From Palsa-739 sp035532535 (GTDB lineage Bacteria > Actinomycetota > Thermoleophilia > Gaiellales > Gaiellaceae): 64,000 nucleotides of DNA. Location: NCBI GenBank assembly GCA_035532535.1, contig DATKQT010000012.1, forward strand, positions 6,784 to 70,783. Reading direction: 5' to 3'. Below, piece after piece: positions 41,452 to 50,151 of the stretch (its first letter is position 1; every line of letters starts with the position of its first letter). Below the pieces are notes generated by a model. It did not search any database, had not been told where the DNA came from, and worked only from the letters and a program-made list of their open reading frames with translations. Both the position numbers and the translations under genes were made by a program.

Positions 41452-42377
41452 AGGATCAGCATCGCATCGCCGAACGAATAGAAGCGATAGCGCTCCTGCA
41501 CGGCGAGCGCGTACAGGCGGCGCGTCTCCTCCACGCCCGCGAACGCCATCACGAGAGCAAGCAGTGTCGAGCGCGGCAAGTGGAAGTTCGTCAGCAGCAC
41601 GTTCGTGCGCCGAAAGTCGAAGCCGGGCGTGATGAAGAGCTCCGTGCGACCGGTCAGCGGCCCGCCGCGCGCAAGCGTCTCGAGCACGCGCACGGTCGTC
41701 GTGCCGACGGCGATCACCCGCTGCGCCGCTTCGATGCGACGCCAGGCCGCCGCCTCCACCGCGTAGCGCTCGCCGTGCATGTGATGGTCCTCGAGCCGTT
41801 CCTCGGCGACCGGCCGGAACGTGTCGAGACCGACGTGCAGCGTCACCCGCTCGACGTCGAGTAGGCGCAGCAGCTCCGGCGTGAAGTGCAGGCCGGCGGT
41901 CGGCGCAGCCGCCGAGCCCTGCTCCCGCGCGTACACCGTCTGGTAGCGCTCGGCATCCTCGAGCGGCTCGGTGATGTACGGCGGCAGCGGGGTCTCCCCC
42001 GCCGGCTCGCCGGTGAGCCGCAGGCGCCAGCGGCCTTCGCCGAGATGCTCGATCAGCTCGACCGGCCCGTACGTCGCCCCGGGCTTCAGCCGGCGCGTCG
42101 GGCGCGCCAGCCCCTCCCACAGGTCGCCGTCGAGCCGCTCGACGAGGAGCACTTCCCCACGCGGTGATGCGATCGGGATCCGCGCCGGCACGACGCGCGT
42201 GTCGTTGACGACGACGAGCTCGCCGTGCAGCTCGTCCGGGAGGTCGGAGAAGCGCCGGTGGCGCACAGCGCCGCTCGCCCGCTCGAAGACGAGCAGCCGG
42301 GACTCGTCGCGGCGCTCGGCCGGATGCTGGGCGATGAGCTCCGGTGGAAGCTCGTAGTCGAGGTCGGAGATATCCAT
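41448..42377 (-). CDS. queA: S-adenosylmethionine:tRNA ribosyltransferase-isomerase
   Basis: A 309-residue enzyme that moves the ribosyl part of SAM onto preQ1 in tRNA to make epoxyqueuosine. Family stretches: YELPPELIAQHPAERRDESRLLV at the start, VNDTRVVPARI, APTAGLHFTPELL, ITPGFDFRRTNVLLTNFHLPRSTLLALVMAFAG and YRFYSFGDAMLI at the end. It is about 30 residues shorter than the Escherichia coli protein but all blocks are present. It starts the queA-tgt-yajC-secDF transcript; the next gene upstream is divergent by 27 bases. Confidence 0.96.
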   Translation of the reverse strand: MDISDLDYELPPELIAQHPAERRDESRLLVFERASGAVRHRRFSDLPDELHGELVVVNDTRVVPARIPIASPRGEVLLVERLDGDLWEGLARPTRRLKPGATYGPVELIEHLGEGRWRLRLTGEPAGETPLPPYITEPLEDAERYQTVYAREQGSAAAPTAGLHFTPELLRLLDVERVTLHVGLDTFRPVAEERLEDHHMHGERYAVEAAAWRRIEAAQRVIAVGTTTVRVLETLARGGPLTGRTELFITPGFDFRRTNVLLTNFHLPRSTLLALVMAFAGVEETRRLYALAVQERYRFYSFGDAMLIL

Positions 42378-42404
42378 CCGATGCGGACGCTAACGTCGCC
42401 TGCA

Positions 42405-42851
42405 ATGGACGAGTCTGCCGTGCAGCGGGCGCTGGAGCGAATCGCGGGAGCGCGCGCGTCGCGCGCGGACCCCGCCATGCTCGACGCGGCGCTCGAGCGC
42501 GCACGGGTTCAGGTGGAGTCGCTCACCGCGGCAACGACGGTGCTCCAGACAGGGCTTCCGGGCCAGATCGAGGAGGGCCTGCGCGAGCACTTTCGCCCGA
42601 GCGCACGGCATCTCGCCGAAGTGCGCGGGCTCATGAACCAGATGGTCAGGCGCATGGAGCGGCTCGAGACCGACCTGCTCGCCGAACGCAACGCGCGCGT
42701 CGACGACCTTGCGCTCCTCGTCGACCTGATCAGCTCCGGCTGGCGAAGTGCGAACGAGCGCCTCGCACGCATCGAAGCGGCCCTCGAGCCGCGCGCCGGC
42801 AACAGCGCGGTCGTGTACCGCATCGAGCGCCCCGAGCAACAAGCGGGTTAG
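42405..42851 (+). CDS. predicted coiled-coil protein, unknown
   Basis: A 148-residue, wholly hydrophilic and mostly helical protein with long heptad-like stretches (LAEVRGLMNQMVRRMERLETDLLAERNARVDDLALLVDLI). No catalytic motif, signal or membrane segment is seen. The ATG at 42405 gives MDESAVQRALERIAG. Its stop shares bases with that of the convergent histidine kinase gene (TTAG). It could be a structural or scaffold protein. Confidence 0.65.
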   Translation: MDESAVQRALERIAGARASRADPAMLDAALERARVQVESLTAATTVLQTGLPGQIEEGLREHFRPSARHLAEVRGLMNQMVRRMERLETDLLAERNARVDDLALLVDLISSGWRSANERLARIEAALEPRAGNSAVVYRIERPEQQAG

Positions 42852-44203
42852 AGGGGTAAGGTCAGTTCGAAGCGCGCGCCGAGCCCCGGCTCGCTGCGCA
42901 GGTCGATGCGGCCGCCGAGCGCGAACGCCAGCTCGCGCGCGATCGCGAGCCCGAGCCCCGTGCCGCCGCCGTCGCGTGACCAGAAGGGGCGGAAGATTCG
43001 CTCCCGCTCCTCCGGCGAGATCCCCGGCCCGGAGTCGGAGACGACGACCGACACGCTGCCGTTCTCCGCGCCGAGCGCGAGCGAGATGCGCCCGCCCTCA
43101 GGCGTCCAGCGAAACGCGTTCGAGAGCAGGTTGGAGATCACCTGGAGCACACGGTCTCCGTCGGTGACGATGACGGGGCCGACCGTGAAGTCGCGCCGGT
43201 AGTCGATCCCGCGCTGGCGCGCGACCTCGCCGAACGCCGCGTACGCGCGCTCACAGAGCTCGCGCATGTCGACTTCTTCCTCGAGGACGGCGAACCGGTG
43301 CGCATTGAGCTTTGCGAGGTCGAGGACGTCGCCGACGAGCCGCTCGAGGCGTATCGCCTCTTCCTCGATCACGGCGAGCGAGGCGCTGTACGCCTCCGGG
43401 TCCTCGATGACGCCCTCACGAAGCGCGGAGACGTGACCGCGGATGGCCGTCAGCGGCGTGCGGAGCTCGTGCGACACGGACATGAGGAACATCCGGGAGA
43501 GCTGCTCTGCCTCACCGAGCTTCGCCGCCATGTCGGCGAACCGCGACGAGAGTTGCGCGATCTCGTCATGCCCACGCGGCTGCGGCACCTCGACGCCGTA
43601 TTCCCCGGCTGCGATCTCGTCCGCGGCGGCCGACAGCGCCAGCAGCGGACGTGCGATGCGACGAGTCAGGTACACGCCGATGAGCCCGGCGGCGAGGACC
43701 CCGCCGCCGAACGCGATCGCAAGTCGTTCGAGGAGACCGAGCCAGCCGCTCCGCAGCTGCGATGCCGGCTTGGCGACGACAAGCGCGCCCAGGACCTGCT
43801 TGCCGATCGTCACCGGCTCGGCGACCGCGAGGTACGCCGTGCCGCTGACATGGATGTTGAGGGTCGTGGGCTCGTCGGACGCGAGCTGCGCGCGCGTCAG
43901 CGTCCCGACGGGCAGGTGCGGCAGCGGCCCGGCGAAGAGCGAGGCCCCGGGAACGACGGGGACGTAGAAGATCCGGTCGCCACCGATCGCCTTCCGGAGC
44001 GTCGTCACGGGCACTTCCTGTGCGCCGGCCTGGCTCGCGTACAAGGAGACGATGCCGATCGACTCGGAGCGCAGCTCGTGGATCGTGCGCGTTCGCGTGT
44101 AGCTCTGGAAGAAGCGGATCGAGATGACCGTGGCGACGAGGCCGGCGATGACCACCCCGAGCAGGAAGAACGCCGGAAGCCGAAAACGGAGGGAGCCGAG
44201 CAC
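42848..44203 (-). CDS. sensor histidine kinase with HAMP domain
   Basis: A 451-residue sensor: membrane helix at about 8-30, an extracytoplasmic domain to about 160, a second helix, a HAMP linker (YLTRRIARPLLALSAAADEIAAG), the H-box SHELRTPLTAIRGH, and the ATPase with NLLSNAFRW, DSGPGIS and GGGTGLGLA. It follows the response regulator gene after 21 bases and is its likely partner. The signal sensed is unknown; the co-located secreted protein is a candidate ligand or accessory factor. Confidence 0.95.
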   Translation of the reverse strand: MLGSLRFRLPAFFLLGVVIAGLVATVISIRFFQSYTRTRTIHELRSESIGIVSLYASQAGAQEVPVTTLRKAIGGDRIFYVPVVPGASLFAGPLPHLPVGTLTRAQLASDEPTTLNIHVSGTAYLAVAEPVTIGKQVLGALVVAKPASQLRSGWLGLLERLAIAFGGGVLAAGLIGVYLTRRIARPLLALSAAADEIAAGEYGVEVPQPRGHDEIAQLSSRFADMAAKLGEAEQLSRMFLMSVSHELRTPLTAIRGHVSALREGVIEDPEAYSASLAVIEEEAIRLERLVGDVLDLAKLNAHRFAVLEEEVDMRELCERAYAAFGEVARQRGIDYRRDFTVGPVIVTDGDRVLQVISNLLSNAFRWTPEGGRISLALGAENGSVSVVVSDSGPGISPEERERIFRPFWSRDGGGTGLGLAIARELAFALGGRIDLRSEPGLGARFELTLPL

Positions 44204-44224
44204 GGCCCGAGATTACTCCGGGGC

Positions 44225-44935
44225 TTAAGCGGCCGGAGTCTCGCGCGCCGGGGCCGGGCTCACCTTGTAGCCGACGCCCCACACGGTGACGATCGGCGAC
44301 GCGTCGCCGAGCTTGCGTCGAAGCTGGCGCACGTGCACGTCGACCGTACGCGTGTCGCCCGCGAACGTGTATCCCCAGACCCGTTCGAGCAGCTGGTCGC
44401 GGGTGAGCACGAGCCCGCGATGGTCGAGCAGCTCCCACAGGAGGTCGAACTCCTTCGGCGCAAGCTGGATCTCGGTGTCGCCGACCTTGGCCTCGCGGCG
44501 GCCGGCATCGATGACGAGGTCGCCGTGCTCGAGGACCGCGCTCTCGCGGTCGACGCCGTGCGCCGTCGAGCGCCGCATGATGGCCCGCACGCGCGCGACG
44601 AGCTCGCGCGGGTTGAACGGCTTCGTCATGTAGTCGTCGGCGCCAACCTCGAGGCCGATGATCTTGTCGACGTCCTCGTCACGCGCGGTCAGCATCAGTA
44701 CCGGCAGATCGCCGTGCTGGCGGATCCGCTTGCAGACCTCGACGCCGTCGATGTCGGGAAGCATGAGGTCGAGAACGACGAGCGCCGGCTTCTCCGACTC
44801 GACGAGGCGAAGGGCCTCGTTGCCGCTCGCGGTGGTGCGAACGGTGTATCCGGCGTTCTTCAGGTAGGCGGCGACGAACGACGCGATCGACGCTTCGTCC
44901 TCCACGACAAGCACCGTTTGCGGCTTCGTGGCCAT
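44225..44935 (-). CDS. OmpR/PhoB-family response regulator
   Basis: A 236-residue regulator with a canonical receiver (VEDEA acidic pair, phospho-acceptor in VVLDLMLPDIDG, switch LTARDE, lysine in TKPF) and a winged-helix output domain (LAPKEFDLLWELLDHRG, RTVDVHVRQLRRKLG). It is expected to be phosphorylated by the kinase encoded immediately downstream and to bind tandem direct repeats. It lies nine bases after the secreted protein gene in the same operon. Confidence 0.96.
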   Translation of the reverse strand: MATKPQTVLVVEDEASIASFVAAYLKNAGYTVRTTASGNEALRLVESEKPALVVLDLMLPDIDGVEVCKRIRQHGDLPVLMLTARDEDVDKIIGLEVGADDYMTKPFNPRELVARVRAIMRRSTAHGVDRESAVLEHGDLVIDAGRREAKVGDTEIQLAPKEFDLLWELLDHRGLVLTRDQLLERVWGYTFAGDTRTVDVHVRQLRRKLGDASPIVTVWGVGYKVSPAPARETPAA

Positions 44936-44944
44936 CGGGGCGCC

Positions 44945-45484
44945 CTACCCGCTCGAGGTGATCTTCAGCAGATCGGTCGGCACCGCGGGCAGCGAATGCC
45001 AGTCCGGCGCGGTGGGCGTCCCGTTGAGCGAGTAGCGCCCGTCGGGCCCGCTCGAATCCGGCGTTCCCTGGAGTACGACGGTGCCTTTTCCGACCGCGAA
45101 CAGGTCGACGCCCGAGCCGTACACCCAGATCTTGTACACGCCGCCGGCCGCGCGGAAGCGGAAGTCGCTGCCGACGAAGCTCGTCTTCGTGTCCGAGAGC
45201 GTCGTGCGCGTGAGTGTCGGCGCGCCGTTCGTCAGGCTGGCCCCGATGTCGTTCGTGTTGTTCGGGTCGTCGATGACGACCTTGTCCACCTGATCGGGGG
45301 ACCCGGTCGAGACGTGACCGATCGCGGTGCCGTTGATGACGAGCGTGACGACGGCGACGCCGCGGGGCGCGGTGCCGTTCTTGACGACGAGCGTGCCGTC
45401 ACCCGAGGCATCGTGCAGCGCAAGCGCGGTCGCGGGGAGCGCGAGCGCGATCACTGGCAGGCAGAGCATGGCTAGACGCCGCAT
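44945..45484 (-). CDS. secreted beta-rich protein of unknown function
   Basis: A 179-residue exported protein: signal peptide MRRLAMLCLPVIALALPATALA with a likely cleavage after ALA, then a Gly/Thr/Asp-rich mature part (SGDGTLVVKNGTAPRGVAVVTLVINGTAIGHV) that looks like a beta sandwich. A central Asn/Asp stretch (DDPNNTND) might bind a cation. It is the first gene of an operon with the two-component pair. A TACTCT/GATACT hexamer lies only about 10 bases before the ATG and there is no ribosome site, so the message may be leaderless. Confidence 0.7.
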   Translation of the reverse strand: MRRLAMLCLPVIALALPATALALHDASGDGTLVVKNGTAPRGVAVVTLVINGTAIGHVSTGSPDQVDKVVIDDPNNTNDIGASLTNGAPTLTRTTLSDTKTSFVGSDFRFRAAGGVYKIWVYGSGVDLFAVGKGTVVLQGTPDSSGPDGRYSLNGTPTAPDWHSLPAVPTDLLKITSSG

Positions 45485-45493
45485 TCCGATCAG

Positions 45494-45551
45494 AGTATCG
45501 CCGTCTGCCGTTTCCGGCCTTTGAGCGGTCCGTAAAGGTTCTGTAACGGGC
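45494..45551 (-). promoter_or_regulatory. putative promoter and tandem 11-bp sites before the secreted protein/RR/HK operon
   Basis: On the plus strand two adjacent 11-base units, CCGTAAAGGTT (45530-45540) and CTGTAACGGGC (45541-45551), agree at 7 of 11 positions; 11-base tandem sites are the usual target of OmpR/PhoB regulators. On the minus strand GATACT at 45499-45494 could be the -10 box. Autoregulation by the operon's own regulator is inferred. Confidence 0.4.
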
Positions 45552-45553
45552 GC

Positions 45554-46480
45554 TCAACTGCCGAAGATGCCTTGAACGGCCGCGAATACGATCCACGATG
45601 CGACGAGCAGCATGCCGCCTGCGCGTCCCATGCCGCGACGTGGCGCAAGCACGGCGAGCGCGAGCGCCGTCGCAGCGATGAGCCAGACGGCGTCCGCCCG
45701 CTCGAGGCCGCTCCCGCCCGCGACCGTCACGAAGAGCGCGGGAATCGCGAGCCCGCCCACGAGATTGATCGTGTTCGAGTTCATCGTCTCGCTGACGAGC
45801 GCCGCGCCGCGCCGGGCGAGGCCGAGCCGGATTCCGGTGTACGCATTCGGAAGGCTCGTCACGACGGCGAGCACGAGCACGCCGACGAGGACGTTCGGCA
45901 TGCCGACGGCGCGTCCGAGCCGCAAGCCGGTGTGAACCATCCCGATGCTGCCGAGCACGATGACCGCGAGGGCCGGCGGGATGAGCAACACGGCGCGGAT
46001 GTCCACGCCCTCCGGATGACGGCGCGCGCCGAGCTCACGCCGTAGCGCAACTGCGGCGTACGGGATCAGAAAAAGCAGCGCAAGCGTCACCGCCGCCCAC
46101 GCCGGCAGGACACCGAACACGAGCAGAACGACGACGAGGGTGACACCGAGCGCGACGCCGCCTTCGAGCGCAAGTGCGTCACGCTGGATCCGCACGTTGC
46201 CGGACAGCAACGCACTGACGCCGATCATCGCGCCGATGTTGAAGACGTTCGAGCCGACGACGACACCGAAGCCGGCGCTCTTCGCACCGGTCGCGAGCGC
46301 AGCGATCGCGGTCGCAAGCTCGGGCGCGTCGGCGCCCGCGGCGGTCAGGAGACCGAGCAGCCCTTCCGGAAGCCCGAGCCGCTCGCCGAGATGGTCGAGC
46401 CGCTCGGCGAACACGGCGGCGGCGTACAACGTCGCGGCGAGCGACACCACGAAGAGGACGGCGGCGAGGCCTGTGGACAC
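45554..46480 (-). CDS. Na+/Ca2+ exchanger-like protein (CaCA superfamily, YrbG type)
   Basis: A 308-residue membrane protein with about ten helices in two inverted halves. The two alpha-repeats are AAGADAPELATAIAALATGAKSAGFGVVVGSNVFNIGAMIGVSALL (first half) and VTSLPNAYTGIRLGLARRGAALVSETMNSNTINLVGGLAIPALF (second half). The first is a standard DAPELATA cation site; the second has SLPN instead of the acidic residue seen in most members, which may change ion choice. The GTG at 46480 follows the dehydrogenase gene by five bases. Confidence 0.85.
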   Translation of the reverse strand: MSTGLAAVLFVVSLAATLYAAAVFAERLDHLGERLGLPEGLLGLLTAAGADAPELATAIAALATGAKSAGFGVVVGSNVFNIGAMIGVSALLSGNVRIQRDALALEGGVALGVTLVVVLLVFGVLPAWAAVTLALLFLIPYAAVALRRELGARRHPEGVDIRAVLLIPPALAVIVLGSIGMVHTGLRLGRAVGMPNVLVGVLVLAVVTSLPNAYTGIRLGLARRGAALVSETMNSNTINLVGGLAIPALFVTVAGGSGLERADAVWLIAATALALAVLAPRRGMGRAGGMLLVASWIVFAAVQGIFGS

Positions 46481-46485
46481 GCTGT

Positions 46486-47313
46486 CTAGTACGTGTAGAA
46501 GCCGCGCCCGCTCTTGCGGCCGTAGAGACCGGCGTTCGCCATCGCAACAAGCCGCGGCGGCGCGGCCATGCGCGGCTCGCGCAGCTTGTCGTACAACGCC
46601 TCGCTCGCGTGCACGTGCACATCGATGCCGACGAGGTCGAGCAGCTCGCACGGTCCCATGGGCCATCCGGCGCCGTGCTTCATCCCGGCATCCAGATCCT
46701 CGGGGCTCACGCGGGCCTCGTCGAGCACGCGCACGCAGTCGTTGAGCAGCGGGATGAGGACGCGGTTGACGACGAAGCCCGGCGTGTCGTGGCAACGGAT
46801 CGGATGCTTTCCGAGCTTCTCGCCGAGCGCGTATGCAGTGTCGAACGCGATGTCGGAGCTGAGCTCTGCCCGCACGATCTCGACCAGCGGCATGAGCGGC
46901 GCCGGGTTGAAGAAGTGCATCCCGACGACGCGCTCCGGCGACGACGTCGCGGACGCGATCTCGGTCACCGAGAGCGCGGACGTGTTGGTCGCGAGCACCG
47001 CGTCGGGGCGGCAGATGCGCTCGAGCTCGCCGAAGAGCTCCTGCTTGGGACGGAGCTCCTCGACGATCGCCTCGATGACGAGGTCGCAGTCCGCGAGATC
47101 GTCGAGCTCGGTCGTCGTCGAGAGCAGCGCGAGATCGAACGACTCGATCTGTCCCTTCTCGACCTTGCGCGTCAGGAAGTGCCCAATGCGCTCGCGCGCA
47201 CGCTCGCCGAGGTCGGCGGTCACCTCGCGGCCGACGGTGTCGAGACCTGCCTCGACGCAGAGCTGTGCGATACCCGAGCCCATCGCACCGAGTCCGACGA
47301 CGCCTACCTTCAT
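46486..47313 (-). CDS. 3-hydroxyacyl-CoA (3-hydroxybutyryl-CoA) dehydrogenase
   Basis: A 275-residue NAD(P)-dependent enzyme oxidising or reducing the 3-hydroxy group of short acyl-CoA. It shows VGLGAMGSGIAQLCVEAG at the N-terminus, TNTSALSVTEIA, GMHFFNPAPLMPLVEIV with the catalytic histidine, and PGFVVNRVLIPLLNDCVRVL. Length and layout match the stand-alone PaaH/Hbd type. The ATG at 47313 overlaps the MFS stop (ATGA). With the thiolase in the same operon it would form two steps between acetyl-CoA/acetoacetyl-CoA and 3-hydroxybutyryl-CoA. Confidence 0.93.
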   Translation of the reverse strand: MKVGVVGLGAMGSGIAQLCVEAGLDTVGREVTADLGERARERIGHFLTRKVEKGQIESFDLALLSTTTELDDLADCDLVIEAIVEELRPKQELFGELERICRPDAVLATNTSALSVTEIASATSSPERVVGMHFFNPAPLMPLVEIVRAELSSDIAFDTAYALGEKLGKHPIRCHDTPGFVVNRVLIPLLNDCVRVLDEARVSPEDLDAGMKHGAGWPMGPCELLDLVGIDVHVHASEALYDKLREPRMAAPPRLVAMANAGLYGRKSGRGFYTY

Positions 47314-48434
47314 GCGCGAGACCCTAATCGCGGACCGAGCACGACGATGACGGCACCGGCGACCGCGAGCAGTCCGAGCGCTGCGCTGAGACCGACTCCG
47401 CGCGCGACGAAGCCGATCGTGGGGCCGTTGACCAGGCCGCCGGTGTAGCCGGCGGTGGCGATCGCAGCGACGCCGGCGCTCTGCGAGATCCCCGGCATCG
47501 CTGCGCCGATCCGGAACAGCGCCGGGACGATCGCGGCGCAGCCGACGCCGACGAGCGCGAACCCGATGAGGGCTGGAACGGTCGACCGCGTCAGAATGGC
47601 GAGCAGCGTCCCGACGCACGTGACCATTCCGCTGCGCTGGGCGAGCCCACCAAAGCCCCAGCGTGCGAGGAGCCGGTCGCCGAAGAGTCGCGCCGCGCCC
47701 ATCGCGGCGGCGTATGCGACGACGGCCCCGGCCGCGACGGCCGCGCTCGCGCCCACCGGTCCGCTGAGGAACACGGCGCTCCAGCTCATCGCCGCCGACT
47801 CGACGAAGAAGGCGCAGAACATCAGAACCGCGGGAAGCGCGAGTGGCCCGCGCGGGAGTGCGAGATGAGCCGTCTCGACCCCGGCCGCGGTCCCGGGGAG
47901 CAGTCGCGGTACCGCGAGAAGCGTGATCAGCACGAGGGCGGTCGCGACCGCGGGCAGCTCAGCTTGAAGTCCCACCCCGACCGCCGCCGAGACTGCGGTG
48001 ACGGCAGAGCCGCCGAGGAGCCCGAAGCTCCACGCGGCGTGCAACGGCGAGAGCAGGTGCCGGCCGGTCCGGCGTTCGAGCTCGACGCCGTGGGCGTTGA
48101 GCGAAACGTCGGCGACGCCGATACCCGAGCCAAGCCCGCACGCGATGAGCAGCATCGGAGCGAACGACGGGACGAAGGCGGCACCCGCCAGCGCACCCGA
48201 CGCGAGGACGAGGCCGACGGCGGCAGGTCCGCGGCTTCCCCGGCGGGCGGCGAGCCATCCTGCGAGCGGCAGCGACAACGTCGCCACCGCCGAGACGGCG
48301 AAGATGACGATGCCGAGGCGCCCGCTGTCGAGCGACAGCTTGTGCTTCAGCGCCGGTAGGCGCGCGACCCAGACGCCGTCGATCGCGCCGAGCACGACGA
48401 AGCCGGCGACGAGTGCCCGATGAGCCCGAGTCAA
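47310..48434 (-). CDS. MFS transporter
   Basis: A 374-residue transporter with about twelve helices. The loop between helices 2 and 3 reads LAGWLAARRGSRGPA, a version of the MFS signature, and SLNAHGVELERRTGRHLLSPLHAAWSFG is typical of the sugar/unknown-substrate group of actinobacterial MFS proteins. No ATG or GTG is available at the right place; TTG at 48434 (LTRAHRALVAGF) is the best start but lacks a ribosome site. An inverted repeat lies directly before it. Confidence 0.8.
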   Translation of the reverse strand: MTRAHRALVAGFVVLGAIDGVWVARLPALKHKLSLDSGRLGIVIFAVSAVATLSLPLAGWLAARRGSRGPAAVGLVLASGALAGAAFVPSFAPMLLIACGLGSGIGVADVSLNAHGVELERRTGRHLLSPLHAAWSFGLLGGSAVTAVSAAVGVGLQAELPAVATALVLITLLAVPRLLPGTAAGVETAHLALPRGPLALPAVLMFCAFFVESAAMSWSAVFLSGPVGASAAVAAGAVVAYAAAMGAARLFGDRLLARWGFGGLAQRSGMVTCVGTLLAILTRSTVPALIGFALVGVGCAAIVPALFRIGAAMPGISQSAGVAAIATAGYTGGLVNGPTIGFVARGVGLSAALGLLAVAGAVIVVLGPRLGSRA

Positions 48435-48441
48435 AGGTACG

Positions 48442-48506
48442 CCGGTACCAGGTACCGGTCGTCGGCGCAGGCGAGAAAGGGGCGAACGACTGGAACCTGG
48501 TACCGG
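48442..48506. repeat. palindromic inverted repeat between thiolase and MFS genes
   Basis: Two 20-base arms, 48442-48461 and 48487-48506, are inverted copies with two mismatches, separated by 25 bases. The left arm contains a perfect 17-base palindrome (CCGGTACC-A-GGTACCGG). It starts one base after the thiolase stop and ends eight bases before the MFS start on the minus strand. It could terminate or attenuate transcription, hide the MFS start, or be a copy of a dispersed repeat. Confidence 0.75.
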
Positions 48507-48507
48507 A

Positions 48508-49695
48508 TTACGAAAGCCGCTCCACCACGCCCGCGATGGCCTGGCCGAAGCCGATGCACATCGCAGCGATGCCATAGCGGGCGTTGCGGCGCTCGAGCTC
48601 CGACACGAGCGTCGCCGTGATCCGTGCGCCAGTCGCCCCGAGCGGATGGCCGAGCGAGATGCCGCCGCCGTTCGGATTGACGTCACCCGCTTCCCAGCGT
48701 TCGCCGAGATTCGTGTCGGCGAGGAACTGCAGCACGACGGAGGCGAACGCCTCGTTCACCTCGATGACTTCCATGTCGTCCCAGGTGAGGCCGGCCTTCG
48801 CGAGCGCGCGGTCGCACGCTTGCGGGTTGCCGTGCAGCATCAGGTGCGGGTCGACGCCGGCGATGCCGAAGCCGAGGAAGCGCGCACGCGGCTCGAGGCC
48901 GAGCGCGGATGCCCTCTCCTCCGACGCGATGAGCACCGCTGCCGAGCCGTCGACGATCTGGCTCGAGTTCCCGGCGGTCACCTTCCCGTCGGGGACGAAT
49001 GCCGGCTGGAGCGCAGCCATCGTCTCGAGCGTCGTCGAGCGGCGCACCGCTTCGTCGACCGCAAAGCGCGTCCGGACGAGCGTCGTCCCGGAGTCCGGCG
49101 ACGGCAAGTCGAGCTCGATCGGGATGATCTCCTTGTCGAAGCGCCCCTCGTCGATCGCGCGCGCGGCGCGCATGTGCGACTCGTACGAGTACCGGTCGAG
49201 ATCCTCGCGCGAGAGGTTCCACTTCGCGGCGATCTCCTCGGCCGAGATGCCCTGCATGACGATGTCGAAGCGCTCGTACACCGCGTCCGACATCGAGCCG
49301 CGGTTCGAGCCCATCGGGACGCGCGACATCATCTCGACGCCGCCCGCGATGACGAGGTCGAGCTGGCCCGACCACACGGCAGCGGCGGCATTGAAGTTCG
49401 ACTGCATCGAAGAGCCGCATTGCCGGTCGACGGTCGTCCCGCAGACCGAGACGGGCCAGCCGGCGGCGAGCGCGGTGTTGCGCCCGGTGTTCCAGGCCTG
49501 CTCGTCGACCTGGGAGACGCAGCCCCACTGGAGGTCCTCGACCTGATCCGGGTCCACCCCGTTCCGCTCGACGAGCCCATTGATCACCTGGGCCGAGACG
49601 TCGTCGCCCCGGATGTGCGAGAGCGTCCCGTTCTTCTTGCCGATCGGGCTCCGCAGGGCGTCGACGATCAGCGCATCTGTCTTTTGCGCGGTCAC
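48508..49695 (-). CDS. acetyl-CoA C-acyltransferase (thiolase)
   Basis: A 395-residue thiolase. The nucleophile is C93 in VDRQCGSS, the EVNEAFA motif and NPNGGGISLGHPLGATGAR are intact, and the second cysteine lies in CIGFGQA, where most thiolases have CxGGGxG. It forms or cleaves acetoacetyl-CoA or longer 3-ketoacyl-CoA. The GTG at 49695 gives MTAQKTDALIVDALRSPIGKK. It heads the operon thiolase-MFS-dehydrogenase-exchanger and is divergent from the first cyclic-nucleotide-binding gene. Confidence 0.94.
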   Translation of the reverse strand: MTAQKTDALIVDALRSPIGKKNGTLSHIRGDDVSAQVINGLVERNGVDPDQVEDLQWGCVSQVDEQAWNTGRNTALAAGWPVSVCGTTVDRQCGSSMQSNFNAAAAVWSGQLDLVIAGGVEMMSRVPMGSNRGSMSDAVYERFDIVMQGISAEEIAAKWNLSREDLDRYSYESHMRAARAIDEGRFDKEIIPIELDLPSPDSGTTLVRTRFAVDEAVRRSTTLETMAALQPAFVPDGKVTAGNSSQIVDGSAAVLIASEERASALGLEPRARFLGFGIAGVDPHLMLHGNPQACDRALAKAGLTWDDMEVIEVNEAFASVVLQFLADTNLGERWEAGDVNPNGGGISLGHPLGATGARITATLVSELERRNARYGIAAMCIGFGQAIAGVVERLS

Positions 49696-49715
49696 CTCAT
49701 TACTGTATCTGTGTC

Positions 49716-50123
49716 GTGCTCCGCAAGAACGCGAAGATCGAGCTGATGGCGCGGGTCCCGCTCTTCGCGCAGTGCTCGAAGCGGGAGCTCGCCGAGATCG
49801 CTGCCCTCGCCGACGAACTGTCGCTTCCGGCAGGCCGGAAGCTCGCCGCCGAGGGAGCCGCCGGGCACGAGTTCGTCGTGATCGCCGAGGGCGCTGCCGA
49901 CGTGAAGCGCCGCGGCCGGGTGGTCAACCGGCTACGGGCGGGCGACTTCCTCGGAGAGATCGCACTCGTCACCGGGCAGAAACGCACGGCCACCGTCACG
50001 ACGACGGAGCCGTCGCGGCTGCTGGTGCTCACGGCGCCTGCGTTTCGGAGCCTCCTGCGAGACCATCCTGCGCTGCAGCTGAAGGTGCTCGACGCGCTCG
50101 CGGAGCGGCTTCCGACGGAATAG
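49716..50123 (+). CDS. stand-alone cyclic nucleotide-binding domain protein, copy 1
   Basis: A 135-residue protein that is one cNMP-binding beta barrel with flanking helices: VPLFAQCSKRELAEIAALADEL, GHEFVVIAEGAADVKRRGR, and the phosphate-binding cassette GDFLGEIALVTGQKRTATVT. The cassette keeps the GE pair and the arginine of true nucleotide binders. No DNA-binding or enzymatic domain is attached. Start GTG at 49716. It is followed by a close paralogue. Confidence 0.9.
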   Translation: MLRKNAKIELMARVPLFAQCSKRELAEIAALADELSLPAGRKLAAEGAAGHEFVVIAEGAADVKRRGRVVNRLRAGDFLGEIALVTGQKRTATVTTTEPSRLLVLTAPAFRSLLRDHPALQLKVLDALAERLPTE

Positions 50124-50151
50124 ATCAACCCCTTCGGGCGTTCTTTTCCGT

